Part shown: positions 1 through 10,219 of the stretch, one piece after another
How positions within the stretch are numbered: the first letter of the stretch is position 1
Layout: each line of letters opens with the position of its first letter
Origin: Streptomyces avicenniae
GTDB lineage: Bacteria > Actinomycetota > Actinomycetes > Streptomycetales > Streptomycetaceae
DNA: 64,000 bases
Direction: 5' to 3'
NCBI RefSeq assembly: GCF_000719135.1
Contig: NZ_JOEK01000013.1
Location: forward strand, 124,001 to 188,000
Notes under the pieces: generated by a model
Database searches by the model: none
Seen by the model: the letters and a program-made list of their open reading frames with translations, nothing else
Told to the model about the DNA's origin: nothing
Translations under genes and position numbers: made by a program

Positions 1-1
1 G

Positions 2-772
2 CCCGGTCTGCTCAACGAGTACGGGTATCCGATCAAGCCCAATGGCGGGATGGACGGGGAGTTCTGGTTCGGGCTCGAACCGAGCACGGGACGTGACGTT
101 TTCACCGAACTCCTTTACGGAATCCGCACGTCTCTGTTCATCGCGCTGGCGGTGACCGTCCTCGCCGTGCTGACGGCGATCGTCCTCGGCATCGCCGCCG
201 GCTATCTCGGCGGCGTCTGGGACTTCCTGATCAGCCGCCTCACCGACCTGCTGATGGCCTTCCCCCAGCAGCTCTTCTTCGTCGCCTTCCTGCCGATCAC
301 GACCAGTCTGTTCGTGGACCCCAGAGAAGAGACACCGGTCTGGATCAAGGTCGTCTCGATCATCGTGGTGCTCTGGGCGCTGGGCTGGATGACGCTCGGC
401 CGCATCCTCCGCGGCGTCACCCTCTCGCTGCGCGAGCGCGAGTTCGTCGAGGCGGCCAAGGTCAGCGGCGCGTCCCCCTGGCGCATCATCCGCAAGGAAC
501 TGCTGCCCAACACGGTCTCGCCCATCCTCGTGCAGGCCACCTACATGCTCCCCTCCTTCGTGACGACGGCCGCGGCCCTGTCCTTCCTCGGCGTCGGGAT
601 CACCGAGCCGACGCCCGACTGGGGCCGGATGTTCGCCACCGCGGCGGCCGTCTACCGCAGCGACATCACCTACATGTTCTTCCCCGGAGTCTCGCTGGTG
701 ATCTTCGTCGTCGCCTTCAACCTCCTGGGAGACGCGGTCAGGGACGCCTTCGACCCGAAGACCGTGCGATGA
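2..772 (+). CDS. Oligopeptide ABC transporter permease, DppC/OppC type (5' truncated)
   Basis: Inner-membrane permease subunit of a dipeptide/oligopeptide importer. The reading frame is open to the left edge of the window, so the true start lies upstream; the ATG at 50 is internal. Visible are five hydrophobic segments and, between about residues 140 and 165, the cytoplasmic EAA loop of the BPD_transp_1 family (EAAKVSGASPWRIIRKELLPN-like, the contact site for the ATPase). Its stop lies next to the following binding-protein gene, which is read in the same direction, as are the second permease and two ATPases. The gene therefore belongs to one five-gene importer operon. DppC rather than DppB is inferred from the EAA loop sequence. 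Confidence 0.9.
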   Translation, partial: PGLLNEYGYPIKPNGGMDGEFWFGLEPSTGRDVFTELLYGIRTSLFIALAVTVLAVLTAIVLGIAAGYLGGVWDFLISRLTDLLMAFPQQLFFVAFLPITTSLFVDPREETPVWIKVVSIIVVLWALGWMTLGRILRGVTLSLREREFVEAAKVSGASPWRIIRKELLPNTVSPILVQATYMLPSFVTTAAALSFLGVGITEPTPDWGRMFATAAAVYRSDITYMFFPGVSLVIFVVAFNLLGDAVRDAFDPKTVR

Positions 773-816
773 CCGGCACGACCTCTCACAACGAACGGGC
801 AGGTGCCAAGGAACCC

Positions 817-2622
817 ATGAGCAAGCGAACAGCGCACAGAAGGCGCACGGCGGGAGTGGCGCTCGCCCTCGCCGGAGCCCTCGTCCTCAGCGCGTGCAGC
901 GGTGGCGGAGGCGGCGGCGAGCCGGAGGGCGAGGACAGCGCGGGCCCCGAGCAGTCCGCGGCCATCACCTTCGGCGACGAGGCCGCCTCCACGGGACCGG
1001 CCGAGGAGGTCCCGGGGGCGACACCGGGCGGCACCGTCAACGTCCTCCAGGAGACGGCGCCCGACCACCTCGACCCGGCCCAGGTCTACGTCTCCCACGA
1101 GTCGAACATCACGCGCCTGCTCCACCGGGGCCTGACGGCCGTCCGGCTCGACAACGAGGGCAACTACAGCGTCCTGGGCGACCTCGCCACCGACGCGGGC
1201 CAGGTCAGCGACGAGGGCCGCACCTGGACGTACACCCTCAAGGAAGACATCTACTTCAACGACGGCAGCCCCATCACGTCCGCCGACATCCGGCACTCCG
1301 TCGAGCGCCTCTTCGCCGACTTCATCACGCAGGGGCCCAGCTACCTCCAGCGGTGGCTGGCCAACGAGCCGGAGACGTACCGCGAGCTGCTGCCCGACGG
1401 CCCGTACGGGGGCGAGCACCTGCCCGACAGCGTCCTGGAGACCCCGGACGAGCGGACCGTCATCTTCCACTTCGAGCAGCCGCAGAACGACCTGCCGTAC
1501 GCCCTGTCGATGCCGGGCTACGCCGTCGTCTCCGCGGAGGGTGACACCCAGGAGGCGTACGACCAGGAGCCGATGACCTCCGGCCCGTACCAGATCGAGG
1601 AGTTCCGCCCCGGGCGCTCGATGACGCTGACGCGCAACGAGTACTGGGAGGCCGCGAGCGACCCGGCGCGCAACGCGTACCCGGACCGGTACGAGATCAC
1701 GTTCGGCCACACCCGTGAGGACACCACCGCGCGGCTCATGGCCGACAACGGCGAGAACCAGACGACGGTGACGTTCAACAACGGTCTGGACGCGGGCCAG
1801 GGCCCCGCCGTCGTGGAGGACCCGCAGTACCAGGACCGCCTCGTGGACGGCTACCAGCCCTACGTCTGGAGCCTCGCCATCAACCAGCAGACCGTCACCG
1901 ACCGGCGCATACGCGAGGCGATAGCCCTGGCCGTGCCGCTCAACGGCGTCCGCGCCGCGTACGGCGGCGCCCTCGGCGGCGAGTACGCGGGCAGCCTCAT
2001 CAGCCCGCTGCTGCCCGGACGCGAGGACGACTACGACCCGTTCGGCAAGGTCGCCAACCCGCAGGGCGACATCGCGGGCGCCCGCGCCCTCCTGGAGGAG
2101 GCCGACGCGGTCGGCTACGAGCTGAACTACGTCCACCACACCGCGCCCGAGGACCAGCAGGCCGCCATCGCCGTGGAGAACGCGCTGGAGGAGGCCGGGT
2201 TCGACGTCAACCGCAGCGAGGTGCCGCCGGAGACCTACTACGACACCATCGGCGTCGTGGACTCCGGCTTCGACATCTACCGCTCCAGCTGGGGCGCCGA
2301 CTGGCTGTCGGGCTCCACGGTCGTCCCGCCGCAGTACGACGGCCGCCAGATCGCCGACGGTGCGTCGAACTACGCGCACCTGGACGACGAGCACGTCAAC
2401 TCCGAGATCGACCGCATCCTGCTGATCGAGGACCCCGACCAGGCCGCCACCGAGTGGTTCGAGCTGAGCAAGTACGTCGTCGAGGACGCCGTCGCGTCCG
2501 TGCCGGTCATCTACTACCGCCAGACGATGCTGCACGGCTCGCTCATCGGCGGCGCCGTCTTCAACGACGACGTCGGCACCATCGACATGCAGCGCCTGTA
2601 CGTCATCCAGGACGGCAGCTAG
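817..2622 (+). CDS. Peptide ABC transporter substrate-binding lipoprotein (family 5)
   Basis: Extracytoplasmic lipoprotein that captures peptides for the importer (SBP_bac_5 family, 601 residues). The basic N-terminus and hydrophobic stretch end in a lipobox LSAC with Cys27 as the lipidation site, followed by a Gly/Glu-rich linker. The body carries the family's usual features (TVNVLQETAPDHLDPAQ; YTLKEDIYFNDGSPITSADI). The ATG at 817 is chosen because AAGGA lies just upstream and it gives a proper signal peptide. An upstream ATG at 769 overlaps the permease stop and would add 16 unlikely residues. The gene sits between the two permease genes, which is less usual than a binding protein placed first. 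A large hairpin follows it. Confidence 0.92.
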   Translation: MSKRTAHRRRTAGVALALAGALVLSACSGGGGGGEPEGEDSAGPEQSAAITFGDEAASTGPAEEVPGATPGGTVNVLQETAPDHLDPAQVYVSHESNITRLLHRGLTAVRLDNEGNYSVLGDLATDAGQVSDEGRTWTYTLKEDIYFNDGSPITSADIRHSVERLFADFITQGPSYLQRWLANEPETYRELLPDGPYGGEHLPDSVLETPDERTVIFHFEQPQNDLPYALSMPGYAVVSAEGDTQEAYDQEPMTSGPYQIEEFRPGRSMTLTRNEYWEAASDPARNAYPDRYEITFGHTREDTTARLMADNGENQTTVTFNNGLDAGQGPAVVEDPQYQDRLVDGYQPYVWSLAINQQTVTDRRIREAIALAVPLNGVRAAYGGALGGEYAGSLISPLLPGREDDYDPFGKVANPQGDIAGARALLEEADAVGYELNYVHHTAPEDQQAAIAVENALEEAGFDVNRSEVPPETYYDTIGVVDSGFDIYRSSWGADWLSGSTVVPPQYDGRQIADGASNYAHLDDEHVNSEIDRILLIEDPDQAATEWFELSKYVVEDAVASVPVIYYRQTMLHGSLIGGAVFNDDVGTIDMQRLYVIQDGS

Positions 2623-2626
2623 GCCC

Positions 2627-2706
2627 GTCCTCACAGGGGGCGCCCTGCTCGCGGCGCCCGGCACGCCCGCCGCGTCCGCGAGCGGCCGGACGCCCCCTGT
2701 GAAGAC
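2627..2706 (+). terminator. Nested inverted repeat between binding protein and permease genes
   Basis: An inverted repeat with outer arms at 2627-2642 and 2691-2706 (16 bp, one mismatch, core CACAGGGGGCG). A second perfect 8-bp stem lies inside it (2647-2654 with 2676-2683). It starts five bases after the stop of the binding-protein gene. Such intergenic stem-loops in ABC importer operons commonly protect the upstream mRNA or partly stop transcription, giving more binding protein than permease. That role is inferred; no T-run follows, so full termination is uncertain. Confidence 0.7.
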
Positions 2707-2862
2707 GCACCCTGGCCCGCCGGTCCGCCCGGCCCCCGCCCCGTGCGGGGGCCGCGCGGACACCCCCCGGCGGCACACGTCCGGCCGGGTGCGGGGCGGG
2801 CCGCCGCCCGCCCCGCATCGCCCGGCGCCCTCCCAGGCCAACGAACCGAAGGCTGCGACCCG

Positions 2863-3843
2863 ATGCTCAGATTCCTCCTGCGGCGATCCCTCGGCGCCCT
2901 CGCCATCCTGCTGCTCATCAGCGCCGTGACCTTCTTCCTCTTCTACGCGATCCCGCGCAACCCCGCGCTGCTCGCCTGCGGCAAGGGCGTCTGCACGCAG
3001 GAGCAACTGGCCGTCGTCGAGCACAACCTGGGCATCGACAAGCCGATCCCCCAGCAGTACTGGGAGTACATGGTCGGGATCTTCGCCGGACGGGAGTTCC
3101 CCGCGGGCAGTTGCCCCGCCCCCTGCCTCGGCTTCTCGTTCCGTGACAACCGCCCCGTCCTGGACACCATCCTCGACCGGCTGCCGACCACCCTGTCGCT
3201 CGCCGCGGGCGGCGTCGTCGTCTTCCTGGTGCTCGGCCTCGGCTTCGGCATGGTCGCCGCCTGGCGCCGCGGCACCCTGACGGACCGGACCGTCAGCTCG
3301 ACGTCCCTCGTCCTCAGCTCCGCGCAGATCTACTTCCTCGGGCCGCTCGCGCTCGCGCTGCTGGTCTACAACAACCAGATCCTGTCGCAGCCCGGCTACT
3401 TCCCGATCACGGAGGGGCCAGGCGCGTGGTTCGCCGGGCTGCTGCTGCCCTGGCTGGTGCTCTCCACGATCTTCACCGCCCAGTACACGCGCCTCTCCCG
3501 CGCCGCGCTCATCGAGCAGTTGCAGGAGGACCACGTACGGACGGCCCGCGCCAAGGGCATGGGACGGCGCACGGTCTTCTTCCGGTACGCCTGGCGCGGC
3601 TCGCTGATCCCGATCGTGACGGTCCTCGGCATCGACATGGGCTCGCTCATCGGCGGCGCCATGATCACCGAACAGACCTTCGCCCTGCCGGGACTCGGCC
3701 GCCTGGCCGTTGACTCGGTCACCCAGTCCAACCTGCCGATGCTCATGGGCGTCATGCTCTTCGCCGCCCTGATGATCGTCGTGTTCAACATCATCGTCGA
3801 TGCCTGCTACGCGCTGATCGACCCGCGCGTACGGCTCGCGTAG
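2863..3843 (+). CDS. Oligopeptide ABC transporter permease, DppB/OppB type
   Basis: Second inner-membrane permease (326 residues) of the peptide importer. The N-terminus MLRFLLRRSLGALAILLLIS is typical of DppB: an amphipathic start followed at once by the first membrane helix. A long periplasmic loop with paired cysteines follows (CGKGVC; CPAPC). The EAA-type loop near residues 225-250 (RTARAKGMGRRTVFFRYAWR) and a C-terminal helix ending in a DPR motif also fit. The ATG at 2863 gives the family-typical start; an extended frame from 2743 adds only Arg/Pro-rich sequence. The 240-base gap before it is filled by the nested hairpin and GC-rich sequence. It is followed after 17 bases by the ATPase gene. 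Confidence 0.93.
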   Translation: MLRFLLRRSLGALAILLLISAVTFFLFYAIPRNPALLACGKGVCTQEQLAVVEHNLGIDKPIPQQYWEYMVGIFAGREFPAGSCPAPCLGFSFRDNRPVLDTILDRLPTTLSLAAGGVVVFLVLGLGFGMVAAWRRGTLTDRTVSSTSLVLSSAQIYFLGPLALALLVYNNQILSQPGYFPITEGPGAWFAGLLLPWLVLSTIFTAQYTRLSRAALIEQLQEDHVRTARAKGMGRRTVFFRYAWRGSLIPIVTVLGIDMGSLIGGAMITEQTFALPGLGRLAVDSVTQSNLPMLMGVMLFAALMIVVFNIIVDACYALIDPRVRLA

Positions 3844-3860
3844 GGCAAGGAGCTGACGAC

Positions 3861-4946
3861 GTGACGACCACGCAACCCGCCGCCCCCGGGCCCGAGGTGA
3901 CCGGCCGCCCCGCGACGGAGCCCGCCGCCGAGCCGTTCCTGTCCGTCCGGGACCTGCGCGTGCGCTTCGGCACCGAGGACGGCGTCGTGAAGGCCGTGGA
4001 CGGGCTGTCGTTCGACGTCGCGCGCGGCCGGACGCTCGGCATCGTCGGCGAGTCGGGCTCCGGCAAGTCCGTGGCCAACCAGGCGATCCTCGGCCTCCAC
4101 AACCCGAAGGCCACCGACATCACCGGGCAGATCCTGCTGGAGGGCGAGGACCTGGTGACGGCGCGCGAGCGGCGCATGGAGCAATTGCGCGGCAACAAGA
4201 TCGCGATCATCTTCCAGGACCCGCTGACCTCCCTGTCGCCCTACCACACCGTCGGCCAGCAGATCGCGGAGCCGTTCCGCAAACACCGGGGCGCCGGGCG
4301 CCGCGAGGCCCGCGAACGGGCCGTGGAGATGCTCGCGAAGGTCGGCATACCCCACCCGGCACGGCGCGTGGACGACTACCCGCACCAGTTCTCCGGCGGC
4401 ATGCGCCAGCGCGTCATGATCGCGATGGCCCTGGTCTGCGACCCCGACCTCCTGATCGCCGACGAGCCGACGACCGCCCTCGACGTCACCGTCCAGGCCC
4501 AGATCCTCGACCTCCTCCTCGAACTCCAGCAGGAGTTCGGCTCGGCGATCATCATGATCACGCACGACCTCGGCGTCGTCTCGCGGGTCTCCGACGACAT
4601 CCTCGTGATGTACGCGGGCCGCGCCGTCGAGCGGGGCACCGTCCACGACGTCCTCAGCCGCCCCCAGCACCCGTACACCTGGGGCCTGCTGGGCTCCATG
4701 CCCCGGCTCGGCGGCGACGTCGGCAAGGAGCTGGTGTCCATCCCCGGCGCGCCGCCCAGCCTGCTCGACCCGCCGTCAGGCTGCCCGTTCGCGCCGCGCT
4801 GCACCTTCCGCGACGAGGTGCCCGACAACCTTTCCTGCGCGGACGACCGGCCCGCGCTCCCCGACGGCAGGGGCGCCGCGTGCCACCTCACCGGCGAGCG
4901 CAGGACCGTCCTGTTCACCGAACGGATCAGGCCCCGGCTCCTGTGA
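3861..4946 (+). CDS. Peptide ABC transporter ATP-binding protein, DppD/OppD type
   Basis: Cytoplasmic ATPase (361 residues) that powers the peptide importer. Walker A GESGSGKS lies near residue 62, the Q-loop IIFQDP near 115, the signature FSGGMRQR near 177, Walker [13 protein letters not shown] near 195 and the switch His in THDLGV. The C-terminal oligo_HPY domain holds the cysteine motif CPFAPRC; some DppD/OppD-type ATPases carry an Fe-S cluster there. GTG at 3861 follows an AAGGAG-like site. Its TGA overlaps a possible GTG start of the next ATPase. It pairs with the second ATPase as a heterodimer. Confidence 0.95.
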   Translation: MTTTQPAAPGPEVTGRPATEPAAEPFLSVRDLRVRFGTEDGVVKAVDGLSFDVARGRTLGIVGESGSGKSVANQAILGLHNPKATDITGQILLEGEDLVTARERRMEQLRGNKIAIIFQDPLTSLSPYHTVGQQIAEPFRKHRGAGRREARERAVEMLAKVGIPHPARRVDDYPHQFSGGMRQRVMIAMALVCDPDLLIADEPTTALDVTVQAQILDLLLELQQEFGSAIIMITHDLGVVSRVSDDILVMYAGRAVERGTVHDVLSRPQHPYTWGLLGSMPRLGGDVGKELVSIPGAPPSLLDPPSGCPFAPRCTFRDEVPDNLSCADDRPALPDGRGAACHLTGERRTVLFTERIRPRLL

Positions 4947-4996
4947 GCACCGCCCCGACGACACCGCCCGCACGGACCGGAGACCGAGGACCCGCC

Positions 4997-6103
<1,107 letters not shown>

Positions 6104-6257
6104 GCCCGTCCCGTCCCCGAGCCGGGCGGTGGCGACCGCGCACGTCAACGGCCCGGCGCACGGCCCGACATGACGGCCCCCGGCGCCCGCGTGCCCGAGG
6201 GGGCGTGCGCCCCTCCTCTGCTTCCGTGCACCCGGCCGTGCACGTGCGTCCGGTCGT

Positions 6258-6263
6258 TATGAT
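6258..6263 (+). promoter_or_regulatory. Candidate -10 element (TATGAT) before the small membrane protein gene
   Basis: TATGAT is close to the housekeeping -10 consensus and stands out in GC-rich sequence. No good -35 box was found. A start of transcription near 6270 would give a leader of about 90 bases that can form a stem from GGGCAG (6278-6283) with CTGCCC (6320-6325). The rest of the 6104-6358 gap shows no gene. Confidence 0.4.
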
Positions 6264-6358
6264 CCATGGCACGTGACGGGCAGCACTCACCCGAGCACGC
6301 GCTGAAGCCTGTCGCCGGCCTGCCCTGAACGGGCCCGAAACTCAAGGGGTGATCCTCG

Positions 6359-6553
6359 GTGGCGCTCTCCGTCTCCGCCGTGCTGCTGCTTGGCATCATC
6401 GTCGTCCTCCTCGTCAGGAAAGCCGGACTGAACCTGATGCACGCCTTCGTGTGCATGCTGCTCGGCTTCTACCTCGCCGGGTCGAACGTGGCGCCCGCCA
6501 TCAGCGACTTCGGGTCGAGCGTCGCCGGGATGATCAGCGAGCTGAGCTTCTGA
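6359..6553 (+). CDS. Small conserved membrane protein, 64 residues
   Basis: Function unknown. The protein has two predicted membrane helices: residues 2-19 (ALSVSAVLLLGIIVVLLV) and about 26-44 (LMHAFVCMLLGFYLAGSN). A short polar link RKAGLN lies between them, and a Ser/Gly-rich tail follows. The pattern of helix, short basic link, HAxVCxLLGFYLA helix and short tail resembles small membrane proteins I recall from many Streptomyces genomes and integrative plasmids; that comparison is from memory. GTG at 6359 is preceded by AAGGGG nine bases upstream. It is a single gene, 52 bases before mshB. Confidence 0.75.
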   Translation: MALSVSAVLLLGIIVVLLVRKAGLNLMHAFVCMLLGFYLAGSNVAPAISDFGSSVAGMISELSF

Positions 6554-6605
6554 GCGACCCCCTTTGTTTTTTCCCGGGCACTTGCCTCCGGCGTAGGCTC
6601 GCGGC

Positions 6606-7502
6606 ATGAGTCCGGTCACTCCCCGGGTGCTGCTGGTGCACGCCCACCCCGACGACGAGTCGATCACCACCGGCGTGACGATGGCGGCCTGCGCCGCCTC
6701 CGGCGCCGGGGTCACGCTCGTCACCTGCACGCAGGGCGAGGAGGGCGAGGTCATCCCGGCGTCGCTGGCCCATCTGGCGGCGGGCCGGGACGACGCGCTC
6801 GGACCGTACCGCGCGCGCGAACTCGCCGCCGCCATGGCCGCGCTCGGCGTCACCGACCACCGCTTCCTCGGCGGCCCGGGGCGCTGGCGCGACTCCGGCA
6901 TGGTCGGGCTGCCGGAGAACGAGCGCCCCGCCGCCTTCCACCGCGCCGACCCCGCCGTCACGGGCGCCGTGCTGGCCGAGGTCATCGCGGAGGTACGGCC
7001 GCACGTCCTCGTCACGTACGACCCCGAGGGCGGCTACGGCCACCCCGACCACATCCAGGCCCACCGCACCGCCATGCGCGGCGCGGAGATCGCGCGGGAG
7101 CGGCACGGGTACGCCGTCCCGCGCGTGCTGTGGGCCTGCGTGCCGCGCTCGGTTGCCGAGGCGCGGCTCGCCGCGCTGCGCGCCACGGGCCCGGGGCGGT
7201 TCGCGGACGTCGCGGACCTCGCGGAGGTGCCGGGCGTCGTGCCGGACGAGGAGGTCGCCGTGACCGTGCGCGGCACCCAGGAGCAGACCGCGGCCAAGGC
7301 GGCGGCGATGGCCGCGCACGCGACGCAGATCGAGGTGGACGGCGCCGTGTTCGCCCTCTCCAACGGCCACGCGCAGCCCCTGTGGGAGACCGAGTACTAC
7401 CGTCTCGCCGTGGGGGCGCCGGTACCCCCGGGCGCGGACGACGTGTTCGCGGGCCTGCCGATCGACGGGACGACCGGCCCCGTACGGGAGGGGAACGCAT
7501 GA
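6606..7502 (+). CDS. mshB: Mycothiol biosynthesis deacetylase MshB
   Basis: Zinc amidase that deacetylates GlcNAc-inositol to GlcN-inositol, the second committed step of mycothiol synthesis in the cytoplasm. The 298-residue length fits MshB. The LmbE-type zinc motif AHPDDES at residues 13-19 supplies a His and two Asp. The third zinc ligand lies in GHPDHIQAH near residues 145-153, which distinguishes MshB/Mca-type enzymes. MshB rather than the paralogue Mca (mycothiol S-conjugate amidase) is favoured by the start [18 protein letters not shown] and by the overlapping DUF6113 gene, a pairing I recall from Streptomyces. The stop overlaps the next ATG (ATGA). Confidence 0.92.
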   Translation: MSPVTPRVLLVHAHPDDESITTGVTMAACAASGAGVTLVTCTQGEEGEVIPASLAHLAAGRDDALGPYRARELAAAMAALGVTDHRFLGGPGRWRDSGMVGLPENERPAAFHRADPAVTGAVLAEVIAEVRPHVLVTYDPEGGYGHPDHIQAHRTAMRGAEIARERHGYAVPRVLWACVPRSVAEARLAALRATGPGRFADVADLAEVPGVVPDEEVAVTVRGTQEQTAAKAAAMAAHATQIEVDGAVFALSNGHAQPLWETEYYRLAVGAPVPPGADDVFAGLPIDGTTGPVREGNA

Positions 7503-7864
7503 GGATCGCGGCGTACGTCCTGCTCGGGGTGCTCGGCGCGCTCGCCGGGGTCGCGGGCTCCCTGATCCAGGGCGGCTGGTTCCCGCTCGGGCTGCTGCTC
7601 GGGCTGGCGGGCGCGGCCGGGCTGTTCTGGGGCGGCGCGCTCGCCACCAGGTCACGGGCGGGGGCGGGCGCCCCGGCCGCGGGCTGGGCGCTCGCGGTGC
7701 TGGCGCTGACGTCGAGCCGTCCGCAGGGCGACTTCGTCTTCGCGGCGGGCGCCGGGAGTTACCTCTTCCTCCTCGGCGGCATGGCCGTCGCGGGCGCCGC
7801 CGCGACCCTCGCGCCGTCCGAGCGCCCGCTCTTCGCCGTCCAGGAACCGCGCCCACGGCGCTGA
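7499..7864 (+). CDS. DUF6113 family membrane protein
   Basis: A 121-residue integral membrane protein of unknown function. Four hydrophobic segments are visible: residues about 3-24, 29-47, 60-74 and 80-102. A charged tail ends PRPRR. Its ATG overlaps the mshB stop (ATGA), so the two are translationally coupled. The DUF6113 assignment rests on the mshB-linked position and the profile [22 protein letters not shown] did not run a domain search. A role linked to mycothiol is only suggested by the overlap. Confidence 0.8.
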   Translation: MRIAAYVLLGVLGALAGVAGSLIQGGWFPLGLLLGLAGAAGLFWGGALATRSRAGAGAPAAGWALAVLALTSSRPQGDFVFAAGAGSYLFLLGGMAVAGAAATLAPSERPLFAVQEPRPRR

Positions 7865-8219
7865 CGGGTGGTGCCGGGAACGGCGCGTTGTCGCACGTCA
7901 GCGCGAAGGGGGGAACGGCTGCGCGGGCGGACGGGCCCCACGCGCCGTGACGCGGACCGCACCGCGCGGTCACGGTGCGTCCGGCTGCCACCCAACCGGG
8001 CCTGACCTGCGAAGACTTGCGGGGGAGTGGCGCGTTTTTGCGCCGCGTCGCGCGGCGCCGTACCGTTGCCGGACGGTGTGCCGCCGTGGTGTGTTGCACG
8101 GATGTGCCAATCCTGTGGGGGCGGCGTACCACACGGCCGTCACCAGTATCGTGGGGCCAGCCGCCCGGTCCCGGTGTGTTCCCGGGGCGGCCGGTGTAGC
8201 CCAACCGGGAGATCCTGCC
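7865..8219 (+). other. Leader region before the peptidoglycan-binding protein gene, no gene seen
   Basis: This 355-base stretch has no convincing coding frame. It holds two overlapping hairpins that share one arm: GGCGC-GTTTTT-GCGCC (8029-8044) and a perfect 8-bp stem 8040-8047/8051-8058. CAGTATCG near 8150 is a weak -10-like candidate. GGGAG at about 8207-8211 serves as ribosome-binding site for the TTG start at 8220. Confidence 0.5.
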
Positions 8220-10148
8220 TTGAGTCGTGAATCTGACAATCCGTCCCCCCGTCCCAGGGGGTGGGGGGACCCCCAGCGCAGCGAAGGAGACGGTGGCGCC
8301 CGCCCGGCGGCTCCGCAGCCGGAGGAGAAGAAGACCGAGACCACGCTGACGACGCGCGCCCGGATCAACATCCCCGGGTCCCGGCCGATCCCTCCCATCG
8401 TGGTGCGTGAGACGGTGCAGGACGCCGAGGACACGGCGGAGGGCGCCGCCGAGGCCGCGCCGCCGCCCGCCGCCGCCGCGCCGCCGCGCGCCACGGCGCC
8501 ACCTGAGGCACCGGGCGGTCCCGGCACGGCGGGGGGCAACAAGAAGACCAGCTCCTGGTTCGAGCCCCGCAAGACGACACCGCCCCTGCGCGCGGACACC
8601 CCGCCAGGGGGGCACCCGGTCGTCGGCGACACCCCGCCCGCCGGCGTGCCCGACGCGCGGTCCGCGTCCGGTGCCGCCACCGGGCAGACGCCCGTCGTGC
8701 CGCCCCGCTCCGTCACGGACACCGGGCCCAACCCGCTGTTCGGCCACACCGAGCCCGACCACGGTCCCGGCACCGGGCCCAACCCGCTGCTCAGCGGCGA
8801 CACCCCGGTGGAGCACGAGCCGCGCGTACCGCGCAACCCGTGGTACCCGGAGCACCCCGAGACGCCCGCGGACGGCGTGCCGCACCTGCCGCCGCGTCCG
8901 GTCGGCGCGACCAGCGGGCCCGTCACCGGCACCATGCCGCTGCCGCGCCGCCAGCCGGTCCGTCCCGAGGACGAGGACCCGACCGGCACGACGATGGACC
9001 TCGGCGGCCCGTTCCCGCCCGCGCCCCCGGCCGGGATCGCCGACCTGGAGTCCACCGGGCGGATGGCGCCGATCACCGACGCCGACCGCCCCGCCCCGCC
9101 CCGTACGCCGGGCCAGGGCCCCGGTGGCGGCGCCGCGCCGCCGCCCGCGGAACCGGCGCGGAAGGCCGCGCCGCCGCCCGCGCAACCGGCGGCACGCAAG
9201 CGCGGCCGGTCCAAGGTCAAGCTGCTGGCCGTGGGGCTCGTCGGGATCGGCGTCATCGCCTACGGCGCCGGGCTGTTCCTCAGCCCGGCCGACGTGCCCC
9301 AGGGCACGACGGTGCTCGGCATCGACATCGGCGGCCTCACCACGCAGGAGGCGCAGAACCAGCTGGAGAGCAGCCTCGAAGCGGCGAACAACGAGCCGCT
9401 CGTCCTGCGGCTCGGCGACCAGGAGGTGGAGCTGAAGCCCAGCGTCGCCGGTCTGGCCGTGGACGCCGAGGCGACCGCTGCGGCCGTCTCAGGGCAGGAC
9501 TACAGCCCGGTCGCGGTCTACGGCTCGCTGTTCGGCGCCGAGCGCACGCGGGACGCCGTCGTCGCCGTGGACCGGGAGAAGCTGACGGTCGCGCTGCGCG
9601 ACCTGACCGAGGGCGTGGGCAGCGGCCCCGTCAACGGCAGCATCACCTTCACCTCGGACGGGCCCATCGCCGACACGGGACGGCCCGGCATGGGCGTGGA
9701 CGCCGAGGCCGCCGCCGACGCCGTGGAGGCCGCCTTCCGCGACCGCGCGGCGGGCACGGGCGACGGCGTCGTCGAACTGCCGCTGATCGAGCAGCAGCCG
9801 GAGATCGGCGAGGAGCAGGTGCGCGCCGCCATGGCGGACTTCGCGGAGCCCGCGATGTCGGGTCTCGTGACGGTCGTCGCGGGCGACCTGAGCATCGACT
9901 TCAGCCCGGAGAACTCGATCCACCAGTTCCTCGGCATGGCCCCGGCCAACGGCACGCTCGTGGACACCTACGACCTCGACGCGCTGGCGGCGCTGTACGG
10001 TTCGCTGTTCGACGGCGTCCTCGTCACGCGCGGCGACGGCTCGCAGACGCCCGTCAGCCCCGAGGACGTCGCGGGGGCACTGCGGCTGGCGCTCCGCGAG
10101 ACGGACCCGGAAGCACGCGTGGCGGTCGTGGAGCTGGACGCGAACTGA
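8220..10148 (+). CDS. Membrane-anchored VanW/YoaR-type peptidoglycan-binding domain protein
   Basis: 642 residues. The first ~320 are a Pro/Gly/Thr-rich, probably disordered cytoplasmic region with short repeats (two copies of TGPNPL). One membrane helix follows the basic stretch KRGRSKVK (about residues 337-357, LLAVGLVGIGVIAYGAGLFL). The extracellular part has two tandem repeats of the PG_binding_4 (YoaR N-terminal) fold: one begins GTTVLGIDIGGLTTQEAQ and the second covers the last ~150 residues. The family is thought to bind peptidoglycan, often beside a VanW domain, which is absent here. TTG at 8220 is chosen because GGGAG lies nine bases upstream; an open frame reaching back to 7947 lacks support. 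Likely a cell-wall scaffold or sensor. Confidence 0.78.
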   Translation: MSRESDNPSPRPRGWGDPQRSEGDGGARPAAPQPEEKKTETTLTTRARINIPGSRPIPPIVVRETVQDAEDTAEGAAEAAPPPAAAAPPRATAPPEAPGGPGTAGGNKKTSSWFEPRKTTPPLRADTPPGGHPVVGDTPPAGVPDARSASGAATGQTPVVPPRSVTDTGPNPLFGHTEPDHGPGTGPNPLLSGDTPVEHEPRVPRNPWYPEHPETPADGVPHLPPRPVGATSGPVTGTMPLPRRQPVRPEDEDPTGTTMDLGGPFPPAPPAGIADLESTGRMAPITDADRPAPPRTPGQGPGGGAAPPPAEPARKAAPPPAQPAARKRGRSKVKLLAVGLVGIGVIAYGAGLFLSPADVPQGTTVLGIDIGGLTTQEAQNQLESSLEAANNEPLVLRLGDQEVELKPSVAGLAVDAEATAAAVSGQDYSPVAVYGSLFGAERTRDAVVAVDREKLTVALRDLTEGVGSGPVNGSITFTSDGPIADTGRPGMGVDAEAAADAVEAAFRDRAAGTGDGVVELPLIEQQPEIGEEQVRAAMADFAEPAMSGLVTVVAGDLSIDFSPENSIHQFLGMAPANGTLVDTYDLDALAALYGSLFDGVLVTRGDGSQTPVSPEDVAGALRLALRETDPEARVAVVELDAN

Positions 10149-10176
10149 CCCCGGACGGCCACGCGCCGAACCCAGG

Positions 10177-10219
10177 CGGCCCGTCGGCCCGTACGCGTCA
10201 CGTACGGGCCGACGGGCCG
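10177..10219. terminator. Perfect 19-bp bidirectional terminator
   Basis: Arms 10177-10195 and 10201-10219 are perfectly complementary with a 5-base loop. It fills the gap between convergent genes and abuts the stop of the acetyltransferase gene, so it can serve both strands. There is no T-run, as is common in Streptomyces. Confidence 0.85.

Noticed and set aside
670..3534. A 954-codon open frame on the - strand across the peptide importer genes
   Set aside because: It is antisense to three clear transporter genes, is rich in Arg/Gly/Val/Asp low-complexity sequence, and has no motif. Such shadows are expected in high-GC DNA.
7947..8219. Longer start of the peptidoglycan-binding protein at 7947
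   Set aside because: The added residues are unlike protein sequence and there is no SD; TTG at 8220 has GGGAG at the right distance.
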